From positions 1 through 34,099 of the forward strand of contig JABHSO010000209.1 in the NCBI GenBank assembly GCA_018669845.1: DNA of 34,099 bases, given 5' to 3'. The notes under the pieces were generated by a model. That model was not told the origin of the DNA. It saw nothing but the letters and a program-made list of their open reading frames with translations, and did no database searches. Positions 17,287 to 26,371 of this stretch are shown piece after piece. Made by a program: the position numbers and the translations under genes. This DNA is from Gammaproteobacteria bacterium. GTDB lineage: Bacteria > Pseudomonadota > Gammaproteobacteria > GCA-001735895. The first letter of the stretch is position 1, and the number at the start of each line of letters is the position of its first letter.

Positions 17287-17962
17287 TCTAGTACTTGATG
17301 TACAGGGTCTGAGTAAAACCTATCAACAGGGTGAACTCTCTGTCGAAGTTTTAAGGCAAGTTGATTTTCAGGTCAGAAAAGGTGAGAGGCATGCCATCAT
17401 TGGAGCTTCTGGGGCTGGTAAAAGTACGTTATTACATTTGCTTGGTGGGCTTGATAGAGCTACAGGTGGCAGTGTCGCGGTGATGGGAAATGCACTAGAA
17501 ACACTATCAGAAAAAAAGCTCGGACTGTTGCGTAACCAGCATTTAGGTTTTATTTATCAGTTCCATCATTTACTGGCTGAATTTACCGCTGTTGAAAATA
17601 TTATGATGCCACTGCTGATTAGGAGACAGTCCCATGCTGAAGCCTTAGAGCAGGCGATGAAATTACTACAACAGGTGGGTATGGAACACCGATCTACTCA
17701 TAAACCGGGTGAGTTATCGGGCGGAGAGCGTCAGCGAATTGCACTGGCCCGTGCTCTGGTAACCCATCCAGATTGTGTGCTGGCAGATGAACCCACAGGT
17801 AATCTTGATGAAAAAACAGCCGCAGCGATGATGGACCTCATGTTGAGTTTAAATGAGTCTCAAAACACTGCGTTAATTATAGTTACCCATGATATGTCCA
17901 TTGCAAGCAGTATGCAGTTTCAATGGGAAATGCATGATGGCAAACTTGCTGGCGTTCAGTGA
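17279..17962 (+). CDS. lolD: Lipoprotein-release ATPase LolD
   Basis: A 227-residue ABC ATPase, full length for LolD. The Walker A motif is GASGAGKST (42-50), the Q-loop is at Gln94 (FIYQFHHLL), the signature is LSGGERQR (146-153), Walker B ends at Asp170-Glu171 (LADEPTGNLD), and the switch His is in VTHDMS. The FHHLLAEFTAVEN segment is typical of LolD. It powers lipoprotein extraction with the membrane subunit encoded just upstream, whose last 8 bases it overlaps. No gene follows on this strand, and the next gene is convergent 11 bases away. Confidence 0.95.
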   Translation: MSDLVLDVQGLSKTYQQGELSVEVLRQVDFQVRKGERHAIIGASGAGKSTLLHLLGGLDRATGGSVAVMGNALETLSEKKLGLLRNQHLGFIYQFHHLLAEFTAVENIMMPLLIRRQSHAEALEQAMKLLQQVGMEHRSTHKPGELSGGERQRIALARALVTHPDCVLADEPTGNLDEKTAAAMMDLMLSLNESQNTALIIVTHDMSIASSMQFQWEMHDGKLAGVQ

Positions 17963-17973
17963 GCAGTTAAAAC

Positions 17974-18615
17974 TCAGGTTGTTGTAGCTTGAATTGCCAG
18001 GCTCTGCCCATAAGCCAGTATCACCGGCATTTGTAAAACTAGATAACTGATATCGGTGACCAGATTTTTACTCTCAGTCACCATAAAGCGTAAATCAATC
18101 CACTCTGAAATTGTTTCGCTTAACCAACGGCTGAGCATATAAGTCAAAATCATCCATACTACAATTTTACCAAAAGCACTACCGGTCGGTATCCAGCTAA
18201 ATTCAACTTGTGCCGGGATAGCTATTTGATGCTGATAGAACAAACCAGTTGCAATACAGCTTAGTATTGGCATCGCTGTAACTGATTGATTTAGTATGGT
18301 TATAAATGAAAAGATCAAACTGCTTAAAAACAGGATATTGACCATGTTTATCAGAAAGTCAGGTTGAAAAAAAAGTTGAAATAATTGACTGTAGCCGGTG
18401 TTTTCGATCATTAATGGAAATAGCAGAAAAGCCATAAACATTAACAGTAATACCCGGAGTGTTGGGCAATAAATATGCTCTGCCAGCCACTCTGCCGCAC
18501 TGATGTAGAGGAACTGTTGGTGTAAAAAAATACAGAAATAGGCTATAGCGGTGGCTAAAATGATAGTTAATACGGTTATCCAGACAAAGCTAAAACTGAA
18601 TAAGATATCGAACAT
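17974..18615 (-). CDS. Unrecognised multi-spanning membrane protein
   Basis: A 213-residue protein of unknown family. At least four hydrophobic segments are visible, about 5-30, 53-73, 88-112 and 148-165, with weaker ones near 115-132 and 190-207. A charged SEWIDLRFMVTESKNLVTD segment near the C-terminus is probably cytoplasmic. No signature residues or transport motifs were recognised. It lies 22 bases downstream of the DUF2062 gene on the same strand, so the two are probably co-transcribed. Its position between lolD and comEC places it in an envelope-biogenesis neighbourhood, but that alone does not reveal its task. Confidence 0.65.
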   Translation of the reverse strand: MFDILFSFSFVWITVLTIILATAIAYFCIFLHQQFLYISAAEWLAEHIYCPTLRVLLLMFMAFLLFPLMIENTGYSQLFQLFFQPDFLINMVNILFLSSLIFSFITILNQSVTAMPILSCIATGLFYQHQIAIPAQVEFSWIPTGSAFGKIVVWMILTYMLSRWLSETISEWIDLRFMVTESKNLVTDISYLVLQMPVILAYGQSLAIQATTT

Positions 18616-18637
18616 AATGTGTTAACAGTGAAGAGTT

Positions 18638-19156
18638 TTAATTGCCAAAGCGTTTTTTGCGCCTTTTGATCTGCTGCCAGATCATATAGTGCCAAAGTAA
18701 GCGGATAAAACAATATCCAAGAAATGCACTGGCTGAAGCAACGACCAGGCAACCTAGCAAAAAGGGTTGCCAGATAAACTGTAACTCATTGGCCAGCCAG
18801 GAAAATGACAGCTCAAAGTTAAAAGCACTCGTCGTGGTGCCTAAGATAGAAACTCCCACCTGATAACAAAAATAAAATATTGGAGGAATGGTGAAAGGGT
18901 TGCTGATCCAGACCGTAGGTACAGCGATTAAAATATTAACTCTAAAAAGAATAGCAAATAAAGCGGCCAGTAACATCTGGAAGGGTATAGGCATAACCGC
19001 GCAGAACAAACCAATAGCGATTGCACCGGATACTGATCGACGGTTTATATGCCAGATCCCGGGGTCCTGTAGCTTTGGACCCAGTTTTTTTATCAGTGGG
19101 TTTTCAGTTATGCTCGTTGGATGCGGCATAAACTTTCTAATAATTTTCCTCGGCAT
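18638..19156 (-). CDS. DUF2062 membrane protein
   Basis: A 172-residue membrane protein with the DUF2062 pattern. An N-terminal basic segment is followed by the conserved NRRSVSGAIAIGLFCAVMPI block (about 38-57), then VPTVWISNPFTIPPIFYF (about 80-97). Membrane helices lie at about 42-75, 78-105 and 128-150, and the C-terminus is basic (KRRKKRF). The family is widespread in proteobacteria and is often found beside comEC and lol genes; its biochemical role is undefined. It is divergent from comEC with 65 bases between starts and is followed by the unknown membrane gene. Confidence 0.85.
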   Translation of the reverse strand: MPRKIIRKFMPHPTSITENPLIKKLGPKLQDPGIWHINRRSVSGAIAIGLFCAVMPIPFQMLLAALFAILFRVNILIAVPTVWISNPFTIPPIFYFCYQVGVSILGTTTSAFNFELSFSWLANELQFIWQPFLLGCLVVASASAFLGYCFIRLLWHYMIWQQIKRRKKRFGN

Positions 19157-19221
19157 ATCTCGATTGTAATATTTTCTAATTTCAATTAAGTTACTTTCTC
19201 CTACTATCGGGAAAGGGACTT

Positions 19222-21504
19222 ATGTTGACAACAGGGATCGTCATCTTATCGGCTGCCGTTGCAGCCTGTTTAGCACCACAGCTCATAGATCGTTATTGGA
19301 TCTCATGGCTTCCGTTTTGCCTTTTTGTGGCCTATATCAATCCGCAGTTAAGAATTATAGGGTTATTACTAAGCAGTTTTTTATGGACGACTGCTGCAAT
19401 TTACTGGCAACTGGATCATCGACTTTCTACAGAGCTGAATAATAAAAGACTTATTGTAGTTGGGGAAGTTATAAATATCCCAAGAACTTCACCTATATCA
19501 ACTAATTTCCTTTTTAAACCAATATCTTTCAATATAAGTACAAATAATTTACCTGAAAAGGTCAAATTAAACTGGCGTAATGCTCCAGATGGTCTTGCTC
19601 CAGGTCAGATTTGGCAATTGAAATTAAAATTAAAACAACCTCATGGGTATCAGAACCCAGGCGGATTTGATTATGAACGCTGGATGTTTGCCCGGGGTAT
19701 ACAAGCTACGGGTTATGTAGTGAAGTCAGCAGAAAACAGTTTACTGGATGAAAAATCCTTTTCACTAAATGCTATTCGCCAGGTTGTAAAACAGCATATA
19801 GAAAATTCCTGTTTAAATTGTAAAAATACCGGATTAATTCAGGCTCTTGCAATAGGGTTCAGAGGAGAAATATCACATCAGACACGGACTTTATTGAATA
19901 AAACAGGTACTGCTCACTTAATTGCAGTTTCAGGGTTGCATATCGGTATTGTTGCGGCTGTTTTTTATTCATTAGGAATGTTGCTGTGGACAAAATTTTT
20001 TTCTGCTGGTCGTTTAAAGCAAAAAGAACTTGCTCTGTTTTTGGGATGGCTGGCAGGGCTAAGTTATAGCCTGTTATCAGGTTTTGATTTACCCGCTCAA
20101 CGAGCCATGTTGATGCTGACAGTTGTTTTAGTCAGTCTGTTTGTAAGATCTCCTTTCAACCTGTTAAACAGTATCCAGGCGGCACTAGTACTGATTATTA
20201 TTGTTTCACCGCTGGCTGTATTAACGGAATCTTTCTGGTTAACTTTTTCTGCATTAATGATAATTGCTTTCGGATCTTTTTTGTTGAAACGGGAAACCTC
20301 TCGTTTTAAACAACTGGTTATTATTCAGCTGTTATTCTCAATATTATTTATCCCGTTAAGTATTTTTATCTTCGGGCAAATTCACAGCGCCAGCCTGTTA
20401 GCCAATCTGTTAGCGGTTCCATTGGTTAGTTTTATCATTGTGCCGTTTAACTTTATCTTATTGATATTTTTCTGGTTGCCTCAGAACCTGTTGAATATTC
20501 TGTATGGTTTTCTTGATAATCTACTCAGTCTGTTAACGGGTTATCTTAAACTATTACTGAATAACGGCTTTCAAGCGATACAGGTAGCAGAATTAGATGA
20601 ATGGAAATTGATCCTGCTATGCGCTTTGTTTTTACTAATATTGTTACCTAAAGGTCTTATTTCCAGGGCTTTTTTATTATTTCTGATAGCCCCTGTAATC
20701 TACTGGAAAATACCCGGTCAAGCTGCTGACGAGCTTAAAATGACAGTTCTTGATGTTGGTATGGGAACGTCGGTAATATTACAGACATCTCATCATAGTC
20801 TTATTTATGATTTTGGGCCTGGTAATAAATTCGGATACAGTTTGGGAGAATGGGTGGTTCTACCTTTTCTGTTAAATGAAGGTATATCGAAACCTGATAG
20901 AATTGTCATAAGTCATGCTGATCAGGATCATTCCGGTGGTTATTTTGCTCTTATGGATGATTATGAAAGTGTACCCCTATATTCAGGAACTCCTGGGGAA
21001 ATTATTAAAAAATTTCCTGAATTGAGTAAAGTTTTGAATTGCCATACCACACAAAGCTGGATATGGGATGGTGTTAAATTTGAATTTATTAGTAATCAGC
21101 CGGACTTATCAGCTTCAGAAAATGACCGCTCCTGTGTATTGAAAGTAACATTCAATACCAACAGCTTTCTGATAGCGGGTGATATAGAGCTTAATCAGGA
21201 ATTAGCTTTGATTAAGACAAATCAACTCGATTTAAAAGCTGATGTTTTAGTTGCTCCTCACCATGGTAGCTTGACGTCTTCATCGGCTGCGTTCATTCAG
21301 GCAGTGTCGGCACAACACATAATCTTTACTACGGGGTTTTTAAACAGGTGGAAATTCCCCCGACCTGAAGTTGTTCAAAGGTATGTAAAATCAGGTAGTA
21401 AGGTCATGCAAACGGATAAAACGGGAGCAATTCAACTCACATGTTCTAAAGAAGATTGTCGTCTGGTGAAATTTCGCCTTCAACATCCTCGACTCTGGTA
21501 CTGA
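19222..21504 (+). CDS. comEC: DNA-uptake channel ComEC/Rec2
   Basis: A 760-residue inner-membrane protein expected to carry single-stranded DNA into the cytoplasm in natural transformation. Segments in order: N-terminal helices (about 1-65), an OB-like periplasmic part (about 70-170), the competence core with HLIAVSGLHIGI near 231 and FDLPAQRAMLML near 290, many membrane helices to about 495, and a C-terminal metallo-beta-lactamase-like domain starting at LDVGMG near 509. The metal motif SHADQDHSGG near 563 and APHHGS near 680 are intact. The glycine-rich start reads VGMG rather than the usual VGQG. AGGGA lies 5 bases before the ATG. No pilus or comEA gene is nearby, so competence cannot be concluded. 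Confidence 0.93.
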   Translation: MLTTGIVILSAAVAACLAPQLIDRYWISWLPFCLFVAYINPQLRIIGLLLSSFLWTTAAIYWQLDHRLSTELNNKRLIVVGEVINIPRTSPISTNFLFKPISFNISTNNLPEKVKLNWRNAPDGLAPGQIWQLKLKLKQPHGYQNPGGFDYERWMFARGIQATGYVVKSAENSLLDEKSFSLNAIRQVVKQHIENSCLNCKNTGLIQALAIGFRGEISHQTRTLLNKTGTAHLIAVSGLHIGIVAAVFYSLGMLLWTKFFSAGRLKQKELALFLGWLAGLSYSLLSGFDLPAQRAMLMLTVVLVSLFVRSPFNLLNSIQAALVLIIIVSPLAVLTESFWLTFSALMIIAFGSFLLKRETSRFKQLVIIQLLFSILFIPLSIFIFGQIHSASLLANLLAVPLVSFIIVPFNFILLIFFWLPQNLLNILYGFLDNLLSLLTGYLKLLLNNGFQAIQVAELDEWKLILLCALFLLILLPKGLISRAFLLFLIAPVIYWKIPGQAADELKMTVLDVGMGTSVILQTSHHSLIYDFGPGNKFGYSLGEWVVLPFLLNEGISKPDRIVISHADQDHSGGYFALMDDYESVPLYSGTPGEIIKKFPELSKVLNCHTTQSWIWDGVKFEFISNQPDLSASENDRSCVLKVTFNTNSFLIAGDIELNQELALIKTNQLDLKADVLVAPHHGSLTSSSAAFIQAVSAQHIIFTTGFLNRWKFPRPEVVQRYVKSGSKVMQTDKTGAIQLTCSKEDCRLVKFRLQHPRLWY

Positions 21505-21543
21505 CAAATAGCTTTATTATCAGTATTATGCCGCATGATTTTA

Positions 21544-21563
21544 AGGTGACGATAGTTTCACCT
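21544..21563. promoter_or_regulatory. Dyad upstream of exbB
   Basis: AGGTGA (21544-21549) and TCACCT (21558-21563) are inverted with an 8-base spacer, in the 100-base gap between comEC and exbB. Centre-to-centre spacing of about 14 bases and flanking AT-rich DNA suit an operator or a leader hairpin. No regulator is assigned. Confidence 0.3.
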
Positions 21564-21604
21564 AATTAAGATATCAAACCCGTATTCATTATCAGGAGAT
21601 TAAT

Positions 21605-22237
21605 GTGCTAGAACTGGTTCAGGCTGGTGGATGGTTAATGTACCCCATTTTGCTGTGTTCAATAATTGCAGCAGGTATTATTGCAGAGCGCTTGTGGACT
21701 CTGCAGACCAAAAAAGTAATTCCCGAAAAATTAATGACAGGTATCTGGAATTTACTACAAACAGAGCAGTTGACTGAAAAGAATATTATTGAAATAGAGC
21801 AGGGGTCTCCGCTGGGTAAAGTGTTAGCGGCAGGGCTTATCAATCGCCACCTGTCACGAGAACTGGTGCGCGAAAGTATCGAAGAAACAGGCAGGTTTGT
21901 TACTCATGAGCTGGAAAAGTTTTTAAACACTCTGGGTACTATCTCGACTATTACGCCTTTACTGGGTCTGTTGGGCACCGTTATCGGAATGATTAAGGTT
22001 TTTACCGCCATCACGACTGTGGGTGTAGGTGATCCAGCAGTATTAGCCGGTGGCATTTCTGAAGCATTGATCACCACCGCTACCGGTTTAAGTGTTGCTA
22101 TTCCCAGCCTGATATTTTATCGCTATCTGAAACGTAAAATTGATGAACTGGTGGTCGGAATGGAACAGGAAGCCATGAAACTGGTAGAAGTACTGCACGG
22201 AGACAGGAACCTGTCTAAAAGTAAAAAGGCTGTTTAG
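21605..22237 (+). CDS. exbB: ExbB/TolQ-family proton-channel subunit
   Basis: A 210-residue membrane protein of the MotA/TolQ/ExbB family, which with ExbD converts proton-motive force into mechanical work on envelope partners. Three membrane helices lie at about 12-28, 110-138 and 152-175, with the family-typical TPLLGLLGTVIGMIKVF block near 118-134 and a later STA-rich helix. The start is GTG at 21605: an ATG two bases earlier is out of frame and stops at once, while AGGAG lies 7 bases before the GTG. It is followed with no gap by exbD. There is no tonB nearby, so the pair may serve another partner; in the related gene order of Pseudomonas it sits before lpxK. Confidence 0.92.
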   Translation: MLELVQAGGWLMYPILLCSIIAAGIIAERLWTLQTKKVIPEKLMTGIWNLLQTEQLTEKNIIEIEQGSPLGKVLAAGLINRHLSRELVRESIEETGRFVTHELEKFLNTLGTISTITPLLGLLGTVIGMIKVFTAITTVGVGDPAVLAGGISEALITTATGLSVAIPSLIFYRYLKRKIDELVVGMEQEAMKLVEVLHGDRNLSKSKKAV

Positions 22238-22654
22238 ATGCAGTTTCGCAGTCAGGTGCAGGAAGAAGAAACCAGTGTTAATCTGACACCGTTAATCGAT
22301 GTTGTATTTTTACTGCTGATATTTTTTATGGTATCAACAACATTTGATAATACTTCCGAGCTGAAAATAGAGTTACCCGAAGCAACAGCCACTAATTCTG
22401 CTGAAAAGGATAAATTGACGATTATGATTGATCCTCAGGGATTTTATTACCTGAATGGTAAAAGATTGCAGAATCAATCGGCAGAGTTATTATTGCTTGA
22501 GTTACATCGTTTGATTGGTAGTAACAAAGAAATGCCGGTGGTTATTCAATCGGATGCTAAATCCCCGGTGCAATCACTGGTGACTGCGATGGATACCGTG
22601 GGGCAGATGGGGCTAACCAGGCTTTCTATTGCTACTACTAAAACAACTAAATGA
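22238..22654 (+). CDS. exbD: ExbD/TolR-family protein
   Basis: A 138-residue bitopic protein. A short cytoplasmic N-terminus precedes one membrane helix (about 18-37) with Asp21 in NLTPLIDVVFLLLIFFMV, the proton-accepting residue of the family. The periplasmic domain (about 45-135) shows the ExbD pattern, including VVIQSDAKSPVQ and the terminal VGQMGLTRLSIAT. It starts at the base after the exbB stop, so the two are translationally coupled. It acts with ExbB as the rotor-type energiser. Confidence 0.93.
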   Translation: MQFRSQVQEEETSVNLTPLIDVVFLLLIFFMVSTTFDNTSELKIELPEATATNSAEKDKLTIMIDPQGFYYLNGKRLQNQSAELLLLELHRLIGSNKEMPVVIQSDAKSPVQSLVTAMDTVGQMGLTRLSIATTKTTK

Positions 22655-22675
22655 GACCATTCACAGGATACTATT

Positions 22676-24451
22676 TTGCAGCCAATACAAGATAAACTCT
22701 CGGGTAAAAATGCCTACGCTGCATTGATATCCATTGCATTAGAGTTTCGTTCATATTTTGTTTTTGCAATCATCGGTATGATCGTATTCGCTTTCACCGA
22801 GGCCGCTTTTGCCTATATGATGAAACCTCTACTGGATGATGGTTTTATCAATCGTGATGCAACAATGATCAGATTGATTCCGATAGCTATTATCGTTATT
22901 TTTATCATCCGCATGGTCGCTTCTTTTATAAGAACCTATTGCATGGCTTATATTGGTCGACAGGTCATCAATAAATTGCGAAAGCAAATGTTTCAGAAGT
23001 TACTGACCTTAAGCACCACAGAATATGACCAGTCGTCTTCTGGTTCTATCATTACCAAATTTTCATTCGATATCGAACAGATTGCAGCTGCAGTCTCCAC
23101 CGCGTTAACGGCTTTTATTCAGGATACACTGCGAATAGTTGTATTGTTTTCTACCATGGTCTGGTTGAGCTGGCAGTTATCAGCCATTTTTCTAACAGTC
23201 GGCCCTTTAGTCTTTTTTATTGTGGTGAAAGTGTCCGGGCGTTTTCGCAAGATCAGTAAAAATATTCAAAACTCAATGGGAGAAGTGTCGCATATATCCC
23301 AGGAAGTGATTGATTCAAATAGAGTGGTCAAGATTTTTGGTGGAGAGCAGTTTGAAACAGAAAAGTTTAAGGTTATTAACCAGAGAAACCTCAAGCTTAA
23401 TTTGAAATTGACGGTAACTCAGGCGATTAGCATGCCGTTAATTCAGCTTATCGTAGCTGTCGCTTTTGCCAGTATCGTCGCATTTGCAACATCTGATAGC
23501 ATGCAAGGCCAAATAACTTCGGGTGACTTTGTAGCATTTTTATTCGCTATGACTAGTTTGTTAGCCCCGATGCGCAGTCTCTCATCAGTGAATGAAAAAA
23601 TACAAAAAGGCATAGCTGCTGGAGAATCTGTATTTGAATTTATTGCTAAACCCGATGAACAGGACAGTGGAGATCTGGAAATTACCAAAGCGAAAGGAAT
23701 GCTTGAATTTAAAAATATCTCATTTTCATATCAAGGGCATGACGACAAGGTACTTGATGATGTTAGTTTTTCAGTTTCCCCTAATCAAACAATTGCTATT
23801 GTCGGGCGTTCTGGCAGTGGAAAATCATCACTGGTTAATTTATTACCGCGTTTATACGAATTAACCGAGGGTAATATAATTCTGGATGATCATGATATTC
23901 GTGATTACAAACTGGCTGATTTGCGTCAACAGGTTGCTTATGTAGGCCAGGATGTACGTTTATTTAATGACACTATTCGCAACAATATTGCCTACGGTGT
24001 TCTTGATGAAGCAGATGAAGAGCAAATAATTGAAGCTTCAAAGCAAGCCTACGCCTGGGAATTCATTCAAAAAATGCCTGAAGGGCTGGATACAGAAGTT
24101 GGGGAAAAAGGTGTTCTGTTGTCGGGAGGACAGCGCCAGCGACTTGCAATTGCACGAGCGTTATTAAAGGATGCGCCCATTTTAGTGCTGGATGAAGCGA
24201 CTTCAGCACTGGATACTGAGTCTGAACGACATATCCAGCATGCTATTCAAAACCTGATTTCAAATCGTACAACACTGGTGATTGCACATCGTTTATCAAC
24301 CATTGAACATGCCGATTTAATAATTGTTATGCAGGATGGAGAAATAGTTGAACAGGGTAATCACAGCGAACTGATAAAAGAGGATGGAGTGTATGGCCGA
24401 TTACATGCTATGCAGTTTACCGATAAAAATTTGTCACCCACTGAACATTAA
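22676..24451 (+). CDS. msbA: Lipid A flippase MsbA
   Basis: A 591-residue ABC exporter with six membrane helices fused to one ATPase domain, the size and order of MsbA. It flips core-lipid A across the inner membrane. Walker A GRSGSGKSS lies near 378, signature LSGGQRQRL near 482, Walker B LVLDEATSALD near 505, and the switch His is in IAHRLST. The start is TTG at 22676: AGGA lies 7 bases upstream, the frame fits the family N-terminus, and the ATG overlapping the exbD stop is in another frame. It is 21 bases after exbD and 18 before lpxK. The neighbours lpxK and kdsB make the lipid A assignment more secure than for an orphan exporter. Confidence 0.93.
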   Translation: MQPIQDKLSGKNAYAALISIALEFRSYFVFAIIGMIVFAFTEAAFAYMMKPLLDDGFINRDATMIRLIPIAIIVIFIIRMVASFIRTYCMAYIGRQVINKLRKQMFQKLLTLSTTEYDQSSSGSIITKFSFDIEQIAAAVSTALTAFIQDTLRIVVLFSTMVWLSWQLSAIFLTVGPLVFFIVVKVSGRFRKISKNIQNSMGEVSHISQEVIDSNRVVKIFGGEQFETEKFKVINQRNLKLNLKLTVTQAISMPLIQLIVAVAFASIVAFATSDSMQGQITSGDFVAFLFAMTSLLAPMRSLSSVNEKIQKGIAAGESVFEFIAKPDEQDSGDLEITKAKGMLEFKNISFSYQGHDDKVLDDVSFSVSPNQTIAIVGRSGSGKSSLVNLLPRLYELTEGNIILDDHDIRDYKLADLRQQVAYVGQDVRLFNDTIRNNIAYGVLDEADEEQIIEASKQAYAWEFIQKMPEGLDTEVGEKGVLLSGGQRQRLAIARALLKDAPILVLDEATSALDTESERHIQHAIQNLISNRTTLVIAHRLSTIEHADLIIVMQDGEIVEQGNHSELIKEDGVYGRLHAMQFTDKNLSPTEH

Positions 24452-24469
24452 AACTGAATTGTTATAGCC

Positions 24470-25453
24470 ATGGCAGAAAATTCCCGACAACAAGGTTGGT
24501 GGTTATGGAGTAAAAATCCGGTTTCTCTGATGTTGTGGCCGCTATCGTTAATTTTTAGCCTGTTGGTTAAAGTCAGAGTTCTGCTTTATCAATGGCATTT
24601 TCTCAAAAGTACCAAACTCCCAATCCCTGTTCTAATTATTGGAAATATATCACTCGGGGGTAATGGCAAAACACCTGTGGTAGTCAGTTTGCTCAAACTT
24701 TTACAAGATAAGGGATATCAACCTGGTATCTTAACGCGTGGTTATAAAAGTGATTATGAGCAGGAAACTACGATTTTAAGTCAGGCGCATACTTTTGATA
24801 AAGCAGGTGATGAAGCGAATATGTTATCTGAACTTTGTAAATGCCCTATTGCGGTGGGTGCTAACAGAGTTGAATCGGCCACCACGTTATTGAAACAATT
24901 TCCTGAACTGGATTTGCTGATTACAGATGATGGTTTGCAACACTACGCCCTGGACAGGGATATTGAAATTATTGTGCAGCGACAACAGGCCTATGGAAAT
25001 GGTTTTTGTTTGCCTGCCGGCCCTTTACGTGAACCCAAAACTCGATTAAAAAATGCAGATATAATCATTGATCGAGATGGGCCTGATATTTCTGAAAGGC
25101 TGGGAAGCTGCTGGAATTTAAAAAAGCCTGACCTACATTGTGAAATTTCCGATTTTACGGGGCAGAAAGTTAATGCACTGGCTGGAATAGGGTTTCCAGA
25201 GTTGTTCTTTGATGCCTTACGCAAACAGGGGCTAACTTTGAATGATTGTCAGTCTTTTAGTGATCATGAAAATTTTACTGCTCAGCATTTACAACCATTT
25301 ATAAACTCACCACTTTTGGTCACCCATAAAGATGCAGTAAAGCTTAGACCATTTGCCACCGAAAATATTTGGGTGGTACCCCTCGAATTAACCCTGTCAG
25401 ATGATTTACAATATCGTCTGTTAACACTTTTAGAGCATAGACTTCATGGATAA
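24470..25453 (+). CDS. lpxK: Tetraacyldisaccharide 4'-kinase LpxK
   Basis: A 327-residue membrane-associated kinase that phosphorylates the lipid A precursor at position 4'. An N-terminal membrane helix (about 17-38) precedes the P-loop GGNGKTPV (63-70, Lys67). The catalytic and lipid-facing segments LTRGYKS, GDEANML and [11 protein letters not shown] (ITDDGLQH is a family signature) are intact, as is LPAGPLREP. The C-terminal THKDAVKL motif is present. The ATG at 24470 lies 18 bases past msbA. The 3' end overlaps the Trm112 gene by 8 bases. The msbA-lpxK order is common in gammaproteobacteria. Confidence 0.95.
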   Translation: MAENSRQQGWWLWSKNPVSLMLWPLSLIFSLLVKVRVLLYQWHFLKSTKLPIPVLIIGNISLGGNGKTPVVVSLLKLLQDKGYQPGILTRGYKSDYEQETTILSQAHTFDKAGDEANMLSELCKCPIAVGANRVESATTLLKQFPELDLLITDDGLQHYALDRDIEIIVQRQQAYGNGFCLPAGPLREPKTRLKNADIIIDRDGPDISERLGSCWNLKKPDLHCEISDFTGQKVNALAGIGFPELFFDALRKQGLTLNDCQSFSDHENFTAQHLQPFINSPLLVTHKDAVKLRPFATENIWVVPLELTLSDDLQYRLLTLLEHRLHG

Positions 25454-25631
25454 ACATTTACTCGATATTTTAGTAGACCCTGTCACCAAAGGCCCGCTGG
25501 TATATGACAAGAAAAATCAGGAATTACTATCCCGTAGTTCCCGGCTTGCTTATCCTGTTAGAGATGGCATTCCGGTGATGTTACCTGAAGAAGCCCGTGA
25601 GCTTAATGCCCAGGAAATTGAAAACCTTTGA
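25446..25631 (+). CDS. Trm112-family (YcaR-like) small protein without cysteines
   Basis: A 61-residue protein matching the YcaR/Trm112 family, with [18 protein letters not shown] and [18 protein letters not shown]. In E. coli YcaR the first block carries CPVC and a later Cys follows ELI; here those positions are Asp/Thr and Ser, and no Cys exists anywhere in the protein. Zinc binding by the usual site is therefore impossible, while the fold is probably kept. The gene overlaps lpxK by 8 bases and kdsB by 4, the normal place for this family between them. Its role is not established; eukaryotic Trm112 activates methyltransferases. Confidence 0.88.
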   Translation: MDKHLLDILVDPVTKGPLVYDKKNQELLSRSSRLAYPVRDGIPVMLPEEARELNAQEIENL

Positions 25632-26371
25632 TAAATCAGGACTTCAAAGTCGTTATTCCCGCCAGGTTTGCTTCAACACGTTTACCGGGTAAACCGTTAA
25701 TTAAAATTTTAGATAAACCCATGATCGAGTGGGTTTATCTGGCTGCCAAAGCCAGTCAGGCACAACAGGTGATTATTGCAACGGATGATGATCGTATTAT
25801 TGATGCAGTTGAATCTTTTGGTGGTGAATGTTGTAAAACCCGTGATGATCATGAAACCGGCACGGATCGCATCGTTGAAGTGACTGAGCTTATGGGTTGG
25901 TCTGATGAAACCGTTATTGTGAATTTGCAGGGTGATGAACCCTTAATGCCGGCTGAAAATCTGACCCAGGTAGCTTCTAACCTGATAAATTCTGGTTTTG
26001 AAATGTCCACCTTGCATAAACCAATTGATGCTAATTCTGCTGAAGATCCCAACCAGGTAAAGCTTGTTTCTGATATTAATGGCAGGGCTTTGTATTTCAG
26101 TCGTTCTAGCATACCGTTTGAACGTGAAAACCCGATGGTCACTTATTCTGGCCATATTGGATTGTATGCATATAGAGTTGGTTTTTTAAAAACTTATGCA
26201 AGCTTGAAACCCTGTATGTTAGAGCAGAGTGAAAAACTGGAACAGCTCCGTGCTTTATATTATGGCTACAATATTCATACTGAACTGGCGATAAAAACAC
26301 CTGGTATTGGGGTCGATACAGAACAGGACTTACTCGTGGTTACTCAACAATTAAAGGAATTTCAATCATGA
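25628..26371 (+). CDS. kdsB: CMP-Kdo synthetase KdsB
   Basis: A 247-residue 3-deoxy-manno-octulosonate cytidylyltransferase that activates Kdo as CMP-Kdo for attachment to lipid A. The nucleotide-binding N-terminus [16 protein letters not shown] (9-24) and the [10 protein letters not shown] segment near 98 are intact, and TGTDRIVE and [11 protein letters not shown] match the family. The start is TTG at 25628, inside the Trm112 stop (TTGA), because no ATG lies before the conserved N-terminus; AGGA is about 13 bases upstream and translation is probably coupled. It overlaps the Nudix gene by 4 bases (ATGA). Confidence 0.95.
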   Translation: MINQDFKVVIPARFASTRLPGKPLIKILDKPMIEWVYLAAKASQAQQVIIATDDDRIIDAVESFGGECCKTRDDHETGTDRIVEVTELMGWSDETVIVNLQGDEPLMPAENLTQVASNLINSGFEMSTLHKPIDANSAEDPNQVKLVSDINGRALYFSRSSIPFERENPMVTYSGHIGLYAYRVGFLKTYASLKPCMLEQSEKLEQLRALYYGYNIHTELAIKTPGIGVDTEQDLLVVTQQLKEFQS

